The notes under the pieces are model-generated. The model was not told the DNA's origin, made no database searches, and saw only the letters and a list, made by a program, of their open reading frames with translations. From NCBI RefSeq assembly GCF_022581195.2, contig NC_061466.1, positions 930,001-994,000 on the forward strand: DNA of 64,000 nt. Reading direction: 5' to 3'. This document shows positions 23,273 to 35,387 of this stretch, piece by piece. The stretch comes from Helicoverpa zea (lineage: Eukaryota > Arthropoda > Insecta > Lepidoptera > Noctuidae). The position numbers and the translations under genes were made by a program. Each line of letters starts with the position of its first letter. Position 1 is the stretch's first letter.

Positions 23273-23330
23273 ACAGCGGGCGTGCCGCAGGGTGCGTGTG
23301 AGGTCCCGCTTATATTTGCACGCCACGATT
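23273..23330 (+). pseudogene. Relic reverse-transcriptase motif
   Basis: The + strand reads TAGVPQGACEVPLIFA. Non-LTR reverse transcriptases carry AGVPQG, four residues, then PLLF at exactly this spacing. The patch is GC-rich compared with its surroundings. Flanking sequence is not open for long, so only a decayed scrap remains. Chance is possible for such a short motif. Confidence 0.4.
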
Positions 23331-23339
23331 CTTTGTATC

Positions 23340-25419
23340 CATAGACCGAATTAGAACGACCTTTTTCATTCCCGATATCGGCATGAATGGTTAACAATAA
23401 GCTGTAAAAAGCATTTTTGTTCATTCAAATCTAAAATTGATTGTTACAGCGGTATGTGAAAAGAGAGCAAAAGCTCTCGTTGTGACGTCTACTATTTATT
23501 ATTTTTTAATGGCCCTTGATACATTTGCCCGCCTGTTTCATGCCTCAATTACTAGCTACAAGTCTTCTGTTATCGGTGTACCTTTTCAGAACGCCCTGTG
23601 CTAATAGTTTGGAATAGATTCTGTCATCAGAGTTTATTGGAAATTATTTATCTAAGAAAAATAAATTATAAAATCTCAAATAAAGTCTTAAACTCGTCAC
23701 TTAACCAACTTTCTCCAATATTCTGGTTTCAAGGGTAGCCATGCCTCACCAACCATCCCGATCCTGCAGCTCTTGGCCACTTTCATTAGATATAGTTATT
23801 GCGACATCACAGAACAAGAATTTCTTTACCAATGTTGTATTGTGCTTACAGTCAGTAGTATGACTTTGAGAAAATTTTTCAATAGATCGTCAATTGTAAC
23901 TGCATTCTACTGGTCAGCAGGTTCACAAACGGGGTCAACACTGAAGACGAAGTGAAGAATAAAAAGTAGCACAAACAAATCATAAAACTTCTCTATACAC
24001 ATAAAGTGACAGTGGAACAAATGAGTGTTACCATAACAGTCCCAATCGATACGACTCGTGAGGTCCAATCGATTACGTTTATAAATCAAATATCAAAACC
24101 AACCGATTGGATTTATAAATCGAATAAATTTTCAATTAGCCGCCGGCTTTGGGTAATGGGTTACCATTTATTTGGATTAATATCTCGTGACATGGCGATG
24201 AGTTTCGAAATCATCGTAAAGTTTTGTGTCGTTTAGTTGCATTCGTGCCTATCAGATTACTCGTTGCTGTATGATTTGTAATGTCTTTTAATAACAAAGT
24301 AACTATGTATACCTAATCGTGTAAGAACGAATTACCTGCTGAAATTTTTCAAAGCAGTAATAAGTGAACTTTTTTGCGCCATAATTTTCATAAAATATTA
24401 CAGTGTTTATAACACTGATGATTTGTTTTAGCTTTAGTTTACCACCATTTCTGCACATACTAGCTGACCGCATTTCAACTTTACGTTCCCATTGTTCCCA
24501 TACCCCTCCTGTTTCTAAGAATGCGACACGTAAGACCCAAAACATTTGGGTTTTCTTAGAAAGGTGTGGTTTTGGAATACCGACACTTTGTTCCGATATC
24601 GGCAGAATTTGATTTGAATGAGCTTTACTCCAATTTATGTGTGAAACACTTTTGATACGTGACTTCTTGGTTAAGTTTGGACTTAAAAGAGCGAACATTG
24701 TAAAAAGAAAAGTAGACTATATCAGCCTCATTGAAATATAAACGACATAACTTACTTTCAACATAACAGCCAACAAGGAAGAAAATAATAATATCCTAAA
24801 CAAATAATTCAAAGCAACATCGAACGCTTTTTTCCAATATTAATGCTGCCTAATGAACTCATACTAAAAGCTCAACACGCAATCATGAGATAGCTTTATC
24901 AAATAAAGATATCAGGAAGAGAAATTCAAATTACCCATGCATCAATATGGTAATAGTAATCCAACCATTTCAGCCCTCATTACTACAGTAGTCGGAGCTA
25001 GAAAGTAAAGTAATACTCCTTCGTAACGTTTGCTTAAAAGGGACCGACGTTTAACCTCATTTGTGTCGGAAACCCCTGCTGCGTTGCCTAATTTGTCCAC
25101 AAGTTTCTATTCTAAAGTAGCGTAATTAACTTTATCTATATGAATATTGTTAAGTCCAAAATGTTTTACATTTGTTTTGTCACTTAGTGCACTAGATTTG
25201 TCACTATATATCAATTTCTGTTTCTAATTGTTCGGTTCGCTTTCAATTGATATTGTTCAATGGCATACAAAGACGCCGCTCTTTTGGTTAATATATCAGT
25301 TTCTGGGAATTTGTTTGGCTGTTTGTACCATTGTGTTGCTTAAAATGTATTAATGTAATCAGTTCTTTTGTAAAGTAGGCGTACTTTAGGTAAATAGATA
25401 AAGTAACCATTCATTTTCG
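23340..25419. other. No gene seen
   Basis: AT-rich. Two imperfect direct repeats (CCAATCGATT, then TTTATAAATC) lie at about 24064-24125. A 131-codon minus-strand ORF at 24303-24698 matches nothing I know and lacks supporting signals. Confidence 0.4.
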
Positions 25420-25423
25420 CTAA

Positions 25424-26234
25424 CCACTCAAGCGTCCGAGGTGATAACAGTCACCAAAAAAATTCTTGCCTTAAGCGTCCATGGTGACTACAGTATCCGA
25501 ACGACATCGTTCGGTTTAAACGTGTACAGCGCTATAGCCAGGTGGTATTAATATAGTTGATTGATACTAGATGGCGCGTTATTAAATTTGTCATCCGTGA
25601 GTTGTGATTTTTTCTGTGCAATGGCAACATTAAATTTAAAAAAAAATGTATTGAAGTGACAGTTCGTCGTTTTTGACAAGTGACTTTTTTGTGTGTGGAG
25701 CTCTTGACAAAAATGTGGTAAGTTTCTTGTTTTATACCTTATTTAGATTGTTATTTTATACCAAAATAAACGTGAAGAAATTTCCTTTACGAAATATGTA
25801 TTATTACGACAATTTCAAAACGTTTACATAGTATAATTTATATACATAGTATAATGTATACATACATACACATAATACATAGTATAATGTATATCCTGTA
25901 CTAATATAATAAAAAAACATTGTTACCAGTAATCACTATATTTTTCTTATAAAACTCGGAATAAAAAAAAATTACGATATTTTTTTTGATATCCTCAACT
26001 TTATACTTTATTATCATCCTATAATATTAATTAAATTAATTTACTTTTAATCAAATTAAATTTTACGTTCTTTTAGCTTTCCGTGAGTATTTTTTATTCG
26101 AATCTAGCTATTGTAGTTTTTCAGTAGTAATCGTTTTTGTTGAGAGAGTCTCGCTTGGTCGTAAAAAAGCAATTGACATTTCATGCGCGGACAGGTGGGC
26201 CGAGAATCACTGCGCGGCTTGGACGCTTGAGTGG
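25424..26234. mobile_element. TIR element with 4-bp ctaa TSD, internal promoter-like segment
   Basis: The ends CCACTCAAGCGTCC and GGACGCTTGAGTGG are perfect 14-bp inverted repeats. The tetranucleotide ctaa flanks both (25420-25423, 26235-26238). A near-repeat of the left end (TAAGCGTCCATGGTGACT) lies at about 25471. A perfect 18-bp palindrome sits at 25497-25514. Further in, an ATG-containing segment ends at a strong splice donor (GTAAGT at 25718-25723). The element is 811 bp and lacks a transposase frame. The 4-bp TSD narrows the superfamily but I cannot assign it. Confidence 0.8.
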
Positions 26235-26238
26235 CTAA

Positions 26239-29200
26239 AGAAACAAATATTTCAATAATGCGAGTTGCGTCTTCCGCTACGCTTTTATTCTATAACTTTT
26301 TTACTGCAAAGGCACCTTTAACTAAAACATTACACAGTAACATTTAAAACAACAGCTAACTGATGAATCATTTACAATTGCACCCTTCTATTCACTGCTT
26401 AAAATAATACAGGCATGTTCCCAAAATCTTGGCGCCACCAAACAAAGAGAAAAAAGTTCTCGAACATTGTCTTGTCGTATCAGATTGGGTGGGTTAAGTG
26501 GTCCTTGGAAGCGTGAATGATCTTGTACAAGAAAAAAAAAGGTTGCCAATCGGTACGTCCGTCAAGGAGCTTCAACAATACATGACAGTAACATGACACC
26601 AAAGGGATGGTGCACGTGACACACTTACTGATTTTTTTGTCATGTTCGCAGAAATGTAGGTGAGTAACCTTTTTTGTCGTCTTTAGCAGTTATGTCTAAT
26701 TATAGGACAAGCAATTTGTTTGATTTTAATAGATACGAATTATATCCGGCTACTTTGTGGCAGAAATAGGTGTTAGCTATTCAAATATCAGGTGTCCTGC
26801 GATAAGCACACGTGCTCAGATTCTATAGCATTTAGGTGCCAATAGTTTCCAAAATCCATGTTATTCAAATTAACGCAGTTACTCTAGTTATTAAGTTGTC
26901 AATTCATTGTACTGTCCGTATTTATCATTCAATGCCTTTGTCATAATTTATCATTTATTTAAAAGGTCTTAGTGGGAGGTTATTACTCATAGTCAAATAA
27001 AGTCGGCTTGCTATTGAAGTCGTGAATGTCTTTTCAGTTATTTATATCCGAAGAACTGATACGAGTGCAACTGACGGCAAGTGGTTAGACACATGTGTTA
27101 TACAAAAAAATTGATTGATAAGTTCGAACCGAGTAAAACTTGCGATTCCCAAGAAAAAGTCTGATTCATCCATTTGCAACCACTTAAAAATTATACAGAT
27201 CCTTCCATTGTCATTTGTTGGTTTACTCGTTTTATCTCAGCTAAAGTGTTTTTCTGTACTTCGTACAAAGGATCACAATATTTGCCACTTGAGGCCACAC
27301 TGTTCACGCCCTCAATATGTCATACTCACATGAAATTTTTAAGCCACTGCTACCAAGACGTTAAGTCTAACATCAAAGGCATACAGTCCACTATCCTAAA
27401 GCATCCATCTTGGAGCTGTAAGTAAAAATTAAATGGTGTTTTATCTTTTGTTGACAGCAATTGAGTGATCGCTTTATGCTCAAAAGTGAGTTATATCAAA
27501 GGAGACCGCGTCGCGTATATTTGAATGCCTCCGTTTAAAATGTCATTAATTATTGTTTTCAGTTTGTGTGAACATATTTTAAAACATCCATCACTAAATA
27601 AGGTCACACATTTATCAATAAATTAGGTAGCAAATAACCCTTGATGAATATTTATAATAATTTGCTTCTTCATCATTGTATTACATTTTTAATACGATTT
27701 AATTAACAAGGTATGATCAATAACACCGTTGATCATAATAAAACTAGTCGAGAATTTAATTACAAAATGAAGTATCAATTTACTGCATATAGCCGTGGAT
27801 GATATAATGGAATAGCCAAGATTCTTCGTCCCATCCACAATCGAAGTAACGAGTTCAATGATTTTCCATACATAAGTTATGAAGCAAGATTACTAGTTTC
27901 CAAGCAATTAACTAGATACAACAGCATAACTATGAAATCGAAAGCTTTTCTTGGAGATTTGCATAAACGGGAACTTGCCATCAATCCACAAACGTTCGAT
28001 AATGAACCCTTAATGTGAAAGAATAAGAGTTTGTTGATTTGGACTGGGTTGGAAAACGTATGGTTGTAAAAATTATCAAGGTTTGCCTGCTGGCGCCTAC
28101 AAGAGTCCTTGAGTTGGTGGCAATACTTGACAGCCCTTGAATGCCGAGAAATGCGTAAGTGGCAGTAGTCACAAAAAATAACATCGTTTTTTTGCTATTC
28201 ATTACTAATGGTATGTTTAACATCAGAAGCAGTATTATAGTGCAATATGAACCATTCTTCTGCGTAAGTAATTAGGTCATTATTGATTTTTAAATGAGCT
28301 GCCATATTGGAATTTGTTTCCCTTGTGTGATCTTTGTCTTCAAGATTTAATGTGGGTTGGCTCCTAGATATTTCCATTTCAAAATACCTTTTGTCATAAG
28401 TTATTGATATTAAATGTGCAATTATCTTAACTGCTATCATGCGAGGCTGAATGTGTGCTTCTGATATTTATTCGCATGTACACGTAATCAACAGTTAGGA
28501 TCAGAAATAAATTGTTAAAAGTTCAAGAACAAAATGCTATTTTGTCTGACATTCCTAGAGTTATTTATGCATGTTACATTCGTACATGTGTGCTGGCCTT
28601 ATTTTACAGTTAACCATTTTGTATTTCAAGTAGGCTTTTCGAACTGGAATTTTGTTGCATCAGATTATCTAATTGGACATTAGAATTAGAAAAATACATT
28701 AACTCGAACGTTTCCTTCATTAGGCACATGTTATGCAACAGAACTATCTTGCTCACGAATTGTATCGATTTCTTTGTCCATCAAACCGATAACTTCTATA
28801 TATGGGACTATATTATTGACCAGTATAACAATGGCTCCACTACTTGCCCCAATATACCTACCTTATGTTGTTGTAGTTAGGGTTCAAATTGTCATGTGGT
28901 GTTTCATCCGGAATGGTCTTTCTTCGTCCGCTGTAGGAATTTGCGTGGGTTCATAGCTTGTTTTCTTTGACTTTTCGCTTCATTAAGTGTTTGTATACAC
29001 GCATTGGATACACTGTCGTGCTCATGATGAATGCTTGCTCAATATAAATCCTATAAGTCTCTGTTATGGGAAACGTTATTGTTCAATTTACTCTTCATTC
29101 TTTGTTGAAAGATAATGTTTGTTTACAATGCATTATAGCTTCTTAAATGGCGGAAACTTTTCTGAAACTTTGGAAAACATGTGTTCTATATTTTACATGC

Positions 29201-29925
29201 AAAACTGAATCTAGTGTTTTCTTCTGAAAATGTATGACGATAGAACTTCAAAATGTTGATACGGTACCTACTTTGGAAAATCCTCATGTCTCTTACACTA
29301 ATTATTACAAACGCAGCAGTATTTCATATGCAGATTAAGCATACAGTATACGAATATTATGCTCATCTACATATTGGTATGTATGGGCTATTGATTTCAA
29401 TAAGGTCATGTTCAGACACACCATGCTGGCCTATTTCCCATCGTATTATTTACAGGATGTTTGAGATATAGAATATGTATTATTATTTCGGCTTTAAATT
29501 TGTTCTTCTCAATTAAGACTATAACAAGATTATCTTCTCTTCTTTTGGCTATTTATTTATATCTTATCTCTTGTTTATTATCTTTACCTTAACTTTTCTA
29601 CGTGGCTTGTAATAGATAACCATTTAGGTATTCCCAATCTTTACAAACTGCATCTTTTAAAAACTATCCCATTCCTTATGGAATTAAATAACGATCAGAC
29701 GTTGGTATTTATTTTATTCTCGACAACTTCTTCAATTTCAACAGCTACTAGTACAATTTATTTAAATATTACAAAATCTTCTTCCAAGTAGCTATCACTT
29801 CACATATTTACATTAACAAGTTAACCAACGAACCAACCTTATCATCACTATCATAGACAAGTTTTTTCAAATTCTTAACCCGACACCGAGCTTCCTCCAA
29901 AGATAATCAATGACATTTCACAACA
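26239..29925. other. No gene seen
   Basis: AT-rich. Several 60-83 codon ORFs (27115-27425, 27981-28440, 28774-28956, 29253-29471) are unrecognisable and overlap on different frames. An acceptor-like TTCGCAG and a GTGAGT lie only 8 nt apart near 26650; I do not call an exon there. Confidence 0.4.
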
Positions 29926-29929
29926 CTAT

Positions 29930-30015
29930 TATCGAGATTACATTATCGATATCATTAAGTATCGATATTTCGTAACGCACTGTTATCGGGCACTCGATAA
30001 CCTTTATTCAGCCTT
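29930..30015. promoter_or_regulatory. Second ATCGATA/CGATA cluster
   Basis: attatcgag, attatcgatatc, gtatcgatatt, gttatcggg and actcgataac occur within about 80 bp, including TATCGAT-type cores. The following 30 bp (GCCTTCCGCGGTGACAAC) is GC-richer. It resembles the cluster at 7.2-7.5 kb and could be another promoter, but no initiator plus splice donor follows convincingly. Confidence 0.3.
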
Positions 30016-30739
30016 CCGCGGTGACAACTACAAGACTGGGGAAAGTAAAATATTGTGCCGTAAGCTTTTAATGGAATTATACAAGTATTTATAATAACTA
30101 GCTTAGATAATAGTATCTGGTTTGTATCTTCGTGGTTGTTAATAGGACGTTTAGAAATAATGCCTTCCTGTAATGGCGAATTAGGTAGGTACCTGAGGGC
30201 ATTGCATCTAGCCTAATATTTTTGGCTTGGTTTAACACAATCTATTAACACTCTACCAACCAACCTATCTAATATCGTTCTTGAGAAATTACTTTGCTTC
30301 TGTGAAGAGAGACATTTGTGTGACTTTGTTCATAGTTTTTTTTTTTCAAACGGGGTCGTCGGAATACCCTGCAACATTACAAAGACAAAATTTACCTCTT
30401 TACGATCCTATTTACTACTTAAATAACATCGTTAATCACAAAACAAATAAAACCAATAGCACAATAACAATTTGCGTAACAAATACATTTCGGTAGGTTT
30501 GGAACACGAACTGCACTCACGATATACCTCTAATTATCCGTAATTATCTCATCTCCATCTGTAAGTCTGTTAACATTACTAAACAGGCTTTATAATTGGC
30601 AATATTAATCAAAGTTTAGTCCTTATCGTTGAACTAGCTGAATAATAACATCACGACCGGTAACTTTAAGTCCAAGTATAACCTAGTTGTAGGACAATTG
30701 TTAAACACTTTACTATTTTGTTTGGTTGCCTTTTTAGGC

Positions 30740-30822
30740 GAGACCGTGGCACATAGTAAGCCATGTTACCTTGAAGTTAAGTAATGGTTAGTCTTTGGAT
30801 GGGTGACCGTTATTTCTGGAAC
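30740..30822 (+). pseudogene. 5S-rRNA-like fragment
   Basis: GAAGTTAAG, a gap, then GTTAGTCTTTGGATGGGTGA followed by CCG follows the order of the conserved internal control region of 5S rRNA (GAAGTTAAGC then TACTTGGATGGGTGACCG). The 5' third is unrecognisable and a short deletion separates the blocks. It is either a 5S pseudogene or the head of a 5S-derived SINE. Confidence 0.55.
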
Positions 30823-31343
30823 TTATAGGTATTTGACGCCATTATTTTTCTCGTACGACATGTTTATTATGTTAACTACCAATGCAAAACTTACTTTTAA
30901 ATTAAAATTACTTTGTTCCTTATTACGAAGTGTGAGTAACAGGGTCACAGCACTAAAGAATAGGTTTTATGACAACGTCGTAAAAGCATCAGCAGGTCGG
31001 AGGTAAAAGTTCTAAATGTAAATTATTGTGTATTGTTTAACTGTTTGCTAGTTTTTGATTCAGCCCATACGGAACTGTCTATGAAGCTATTTAATAAAGA
31101 ATGGCAAAGAAAAGTTGTAAATTCTAATAGCGCATTGTTTGATCTAAGAACGTTCACACACTAGCGCATTTTGTCGCACGTGTAGGCACAAAATATACCA
31201 AGCGGCAAAAACCTGGGGCGTGGTTTTAGATGTCATCGCATAGCTGCCAATTGTTTTGTGTCGCGCGTATATGCGAAAACGCCCGTACTATCGGCGCGTT
31301 GTCATGCTGTCATGTTGTACCTACATGCAATTTTGTCCACTAA

Positions 31344-31530
31344 CGGCCAGTTTCTTCATCAAAAGTTAAAGTTAAAGTTATGGCTAAAGTAATGTCTAAA
31401 GTAAAAGTAACGGTTAAATTCAATTTTTCTATTCGTTTTGCTGTCACTTTTGCCTTGAATAAACGAATTTGACCGTTACTTTTACTTTAGACATTACTTT
31501 AACTTTAACTTTTGATGAAGAAACTGGCCG
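31344..31530. mobile_element. 187-bp hairpin MITE with taa TSD
   Basis: Both arms begin CGGCCAGTTTCTTCATCAAA and continue as near-perfect inverted copies for about 75 bp around a short centre, with 3-bp duplications taa at 31341-31343 and 31531-31533. The arms are rich in GTTAAAGTTAAAGT. The TAA target suggests PIF/Harbinger relatives. No coding content. Confidence 0.88.
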
Positions 31531-31533
31531 TAA

Positions 31534-34500
31534 GCCAATATAATCCAAAACATTTTTATAATAATATAATAGGTGTATTCTGTACCCATAGCTTAGAGCC
31601 AAGTAAATCCCCGGATCAACATACCTACCATATCAGCATTTCTAAGCGACCAACCGTCGGCTTCCGAGAAATTTTTCGTCACTTCTCATGTTCGTAGACA
31701 TAACATTATGAAGGTAGACAGCCAAATTCTTTGGTAGTCAGATGACAAGGTTACCGCCTGGTTCCTTACTATTAAAAGAGTTATATTCTTATAAGCTAGT
31801 TAGTTCTACAATTTATTATTAGATACCTGTACTTTAGAGTCTGCACTAATTATATTAAAAGTATAGTTAAGACGAAAAAGACTTTTGAAAAGTTTTTGAG
31901 ACTTATGGAGTACTTGCCTAAATACTTTGGGCTTGGGCTCAATCAAACTGATTTCAACTGAAATTAATCCATGAAATAAAATCTTCACCATCATTCGTCT
32001 TCCTTACATTCCATCATAGTTCATAGAAAAGTCAAACATCGCCGAAATCAGGATGTGAGTCAAACATTCATCGATACTCAAAGATTTGGTTCTTTCATTC
32101 TAACCCTTTCCACGAAACCCGGGTGTGGTCTGACCTATTAGCAGACGGGTGATAAGTAGCCCTCGTTCTTTATTGAGGGCTTGACATGAGCATGCGAAGG
32201 TTAAGGGTTGGGAGCTCGTGTAGACCACACGGGGTCAACGCAAAAACTGTTACTAGGTAAAGTCTTTAGTTGGGTGTATGTATTTTATGTAATTTGTAAC
32301 AAATATGCTCGAGCAATGGTTTATTTCTTATTATCAGTTGGGCTAAAAAGGGTTCCCATTGCATTAAGTAGTTATCACATTTATAACCTCGTGGATTGCA
32401 ATTTTTTTGTCAGCTGATTGTTTGCGATCTTATTGAGTATGAAAATGTATGCGTATAGCAGCGATCTGGTCCACTAATACGTTGAATTGGATTAACTATA
32501 GTTTAGTTTCTTTCACTATCTCTCTCTATTTACTTAAGAATTCAAGTCATGTTTTGTATATCTCTCACGTAATTTTAAATTACAATAATTCTATCCACAT
32601 TAATATTCGCTACTAATAACCACCCTTTCAAAGTATCCAGTAGTGAAAAACAAAACTAACACCAACCAGGATTTCCCACGCTAATGTACACACAATGTCA
32701 GTATTTACAGTGTCACTTATGTGTCTCATAATGTCACGACACTTTTGTCACTTTGTCACGTACATCTCTAACTATTTGTTGTAACAAAACTTGAGGAAAT
32801 TATGAATATTGTTCTATGTTTGCACATGTGGGGTAAACAAGTCTTTTGTCTTAATTTATTGATATTGTAAAAGGGTTGCTTTGAAAATGGAGGTTGTGTT
32901 TTGTTTATGCGATGTTCAATGTGGCTATTCATTTGTTTTTGTTTCCTGCAATTAATTAAAAAAAACATTCATGAGTTTCTTACATAAAATATTCCCAAAA
33001 TATGCTTTACTTATATAGTTATATGCAAGCCTTTGACCAATTCCAAAAAACATAAAAAAATATCCCTAACAGTTTAGTTGGCCCTTTAATTTTTGTTTTA
33101 CTGCAATGTCTGTTACCGTAACTTCTTTTTCAGGCAATATTCAACTACAGCCTTCCATCAAATTCTCTTAGAACTCCATGTACTCCATAACCTCTGTTGA
33201 CTAGGCAAAGCAAACACGCATTATCCACTTGAGACATAAATCATAACCTATTGGAATAGCTCGCTGAGGCACAGGTATGTTGCCTATGAGTTAATGCTAT
33301 AAGTTTTCACTCTCGCTAATGTTCTGATAAAGCAATGACTTATGTTTCTAGTGGTGATTATCACGTTAAATGTTTTGAGACATAAACATCCTGTATGCGA
33401 GTTACCTCTGATTCTTAATAGAATTTCGATGAGTTTTCTTCCCTCTTTTGGTTAGTAATTTAACTGAAATTGATGCAGTTTGGCGTAGTAATAATTTAGC
33501 AATCTAAGACTTTAGCTTTGGATTAGATCGGAGAATTTATTCAATTTTGCAAAGCTTTTGTTAGAACGAAGTTTATAACACCTCACCTGTTTTTTTTGTG
33601 ACTGAATAATAAGGTTACAAAGAAAGGCATTGTTCTTTCATAACATTGGCATTTAAACAAAATATTTTCAAATCAGAATTTATGACCATTACTCCAGAAT
33701 TTAAAACAAAGTAGCGACAACTTCAAAACGCATGAATCACTCACTTCTGCTCATTCCCACGGCACAATACCGCGATACTATTTACTCTCCACCTGACCCA
33801 GGGCCCAGGCCCTTAACCCCGTCTTATGTAATGTTAATACGTTGACAGGTAACATCTGTCTGTCCGTATGCCACTTTGTTCGACTCAGATTTGCATATAA
33901 ATAAACTGCAGTGGTGCACGCTCGACAAATAGTCGCGATTTGTTTTTCTTTGGCGTGTTTTTCATATGTATGTCTTAAGTTTGAAATCAGTGAGTGTTTT
34001 TGACGTGTAAAGTAAAAACTGGTCAGAAGTTCCACAGAAAAGAATCTAAAGATTAAAAAAGATTCACTCTCACTTATATTGTGTTATCCGAATTTATAAT
34101 AAGATTAATTCTAGCTACAACGCAAGTGAAACCTAGGTCAGGTCATCGGGGACGGAGACCTTAAAACGGTTTACATTAGCAAGGTAAACTTATGCAAAAC
34201 ACCTAGTAATATAATGAGACATCTGTGTCATGTAACACTCATTTCAATATCACTAGTTTGGGTTGTGGAGAACAAATCATGTTGTACACTGATACTTAGC
34301 AGCCATTTAATATGAATCCAAACGAAACATTACAACTGAGCATTCTAAAGCACCACAAAGATGATCTTTCAAAGAGGACCACAATGCTTTTGTTTAGATC
34401 ATATGACAACTTTACCTAACATTGTCCCAACTTGGCCTTCTGCATCATTGCCATTCACATGATAATTGTTAAGATACAGCTTCAAATGGTTATTGTACCG

Positions 34501-34895
34501 CGGAAGTAAATGTCAATTGATGGATGGGTTGCCATGCTTCTTAATACAAGCGTTAACGATTTGAAGTCACTATCTTCAGGACAATGGGTGACAGATGTAT
34601 GTGCATATTTATAAGACAATTGTTTCTTGTCTCGAAGATTCCCTCTGGATATTATTGAAACAGGTGCGAGAATTGTTTGCCATTTGTTTTGTGGTTGAAT
34701 GCACGCAATATTTTTGTTTGGAGACAACTTGTTACGTGTTCCTTGACAGTTCTTTCAGTGATGAGATGTTGAATTACAGGTGATGTTGAAGATTAAGTTT
34801 ATTTGCATACAAATTAGCAGACCCGTGGAAGTAAGTTTCCTGGTATTATCCTTGCAAAGTATCTTTTCAATTGGTACTTTAAATTGGTATATTAG
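31534..34895. other. No gene seen; one hairpin cluster
   Basis: AT-rich. At about 32118-32234 an imperfect inverted repeat (GGGTGTGGTCT and AGACCACACGGGG) encloses a perfect GCCCTC...GAGGGC hairpin (32159-32182), possibly a decayed short element. ORFs of 60-85 codons here are unsupported. Confidence 0.4.
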
Positions 34896-34900
34896 CCCAT

Positions 34901-34955
34901 CTGCCTAGCCTTTTCCCAACTGTATCGGATCCAGCTGGTATCCAAGCCACCAGTA
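34901..34955 (-). mobile_element. Degenerate SINE 3'-end fragment
   Basis: GCCTAGCCTTTTCCCAACTG then TCCAGCTGGTATCC and ACCAGT is the diverged inverse of the 3' region of the SINE at 5255-5310. No head is present. Confidence 0.55.
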
Positions 34956-35387
34956 TCTAATTATGTATTTCATTAACGCTTATTCGCGAACCCTGATTTC
35001 ATTGCAGCGGATTTTAAATTAGGTATACCATAACTTTAGACAATCCCAAAAACCTTTAATTTTAATCCTGAGTCCATAATTGTTTCTTAAGGACCCAGAC
35101 CATATATCAAAGTGTCATAACAACCGTTTATATATTATATTGCACCTCCACGCGTTGCACTGGGAACATGCGCAGTGGCTCACAACTAGTGGAAACTGGA
35201 AAACTCTAATAATAAAATAATAATATATAATAAATAAATTTATTTCTTTAAAAAGTACAAACAACATCATATGGTAATACAAGCTTAGAATTAAAGATGA
35301 GATGATTGTACAGCTGTACTGGGATTCTATAAAACTCGATCAACAACTCGCATTTCACTTCGATTCGTAATGTCATTTCATACTTTA

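Noticed and set aside
24303..24698. 131-codon minus-strand ORF
   Set aside because: No recognisable motif, no promoter or splice signals, and an overlapping ORF on the other strand.
26652..26659. 8-nt micro-exon between TTCGCAG and GTGAGT
   Set aside because: Both signals are short and common; nothing else supports an exon.
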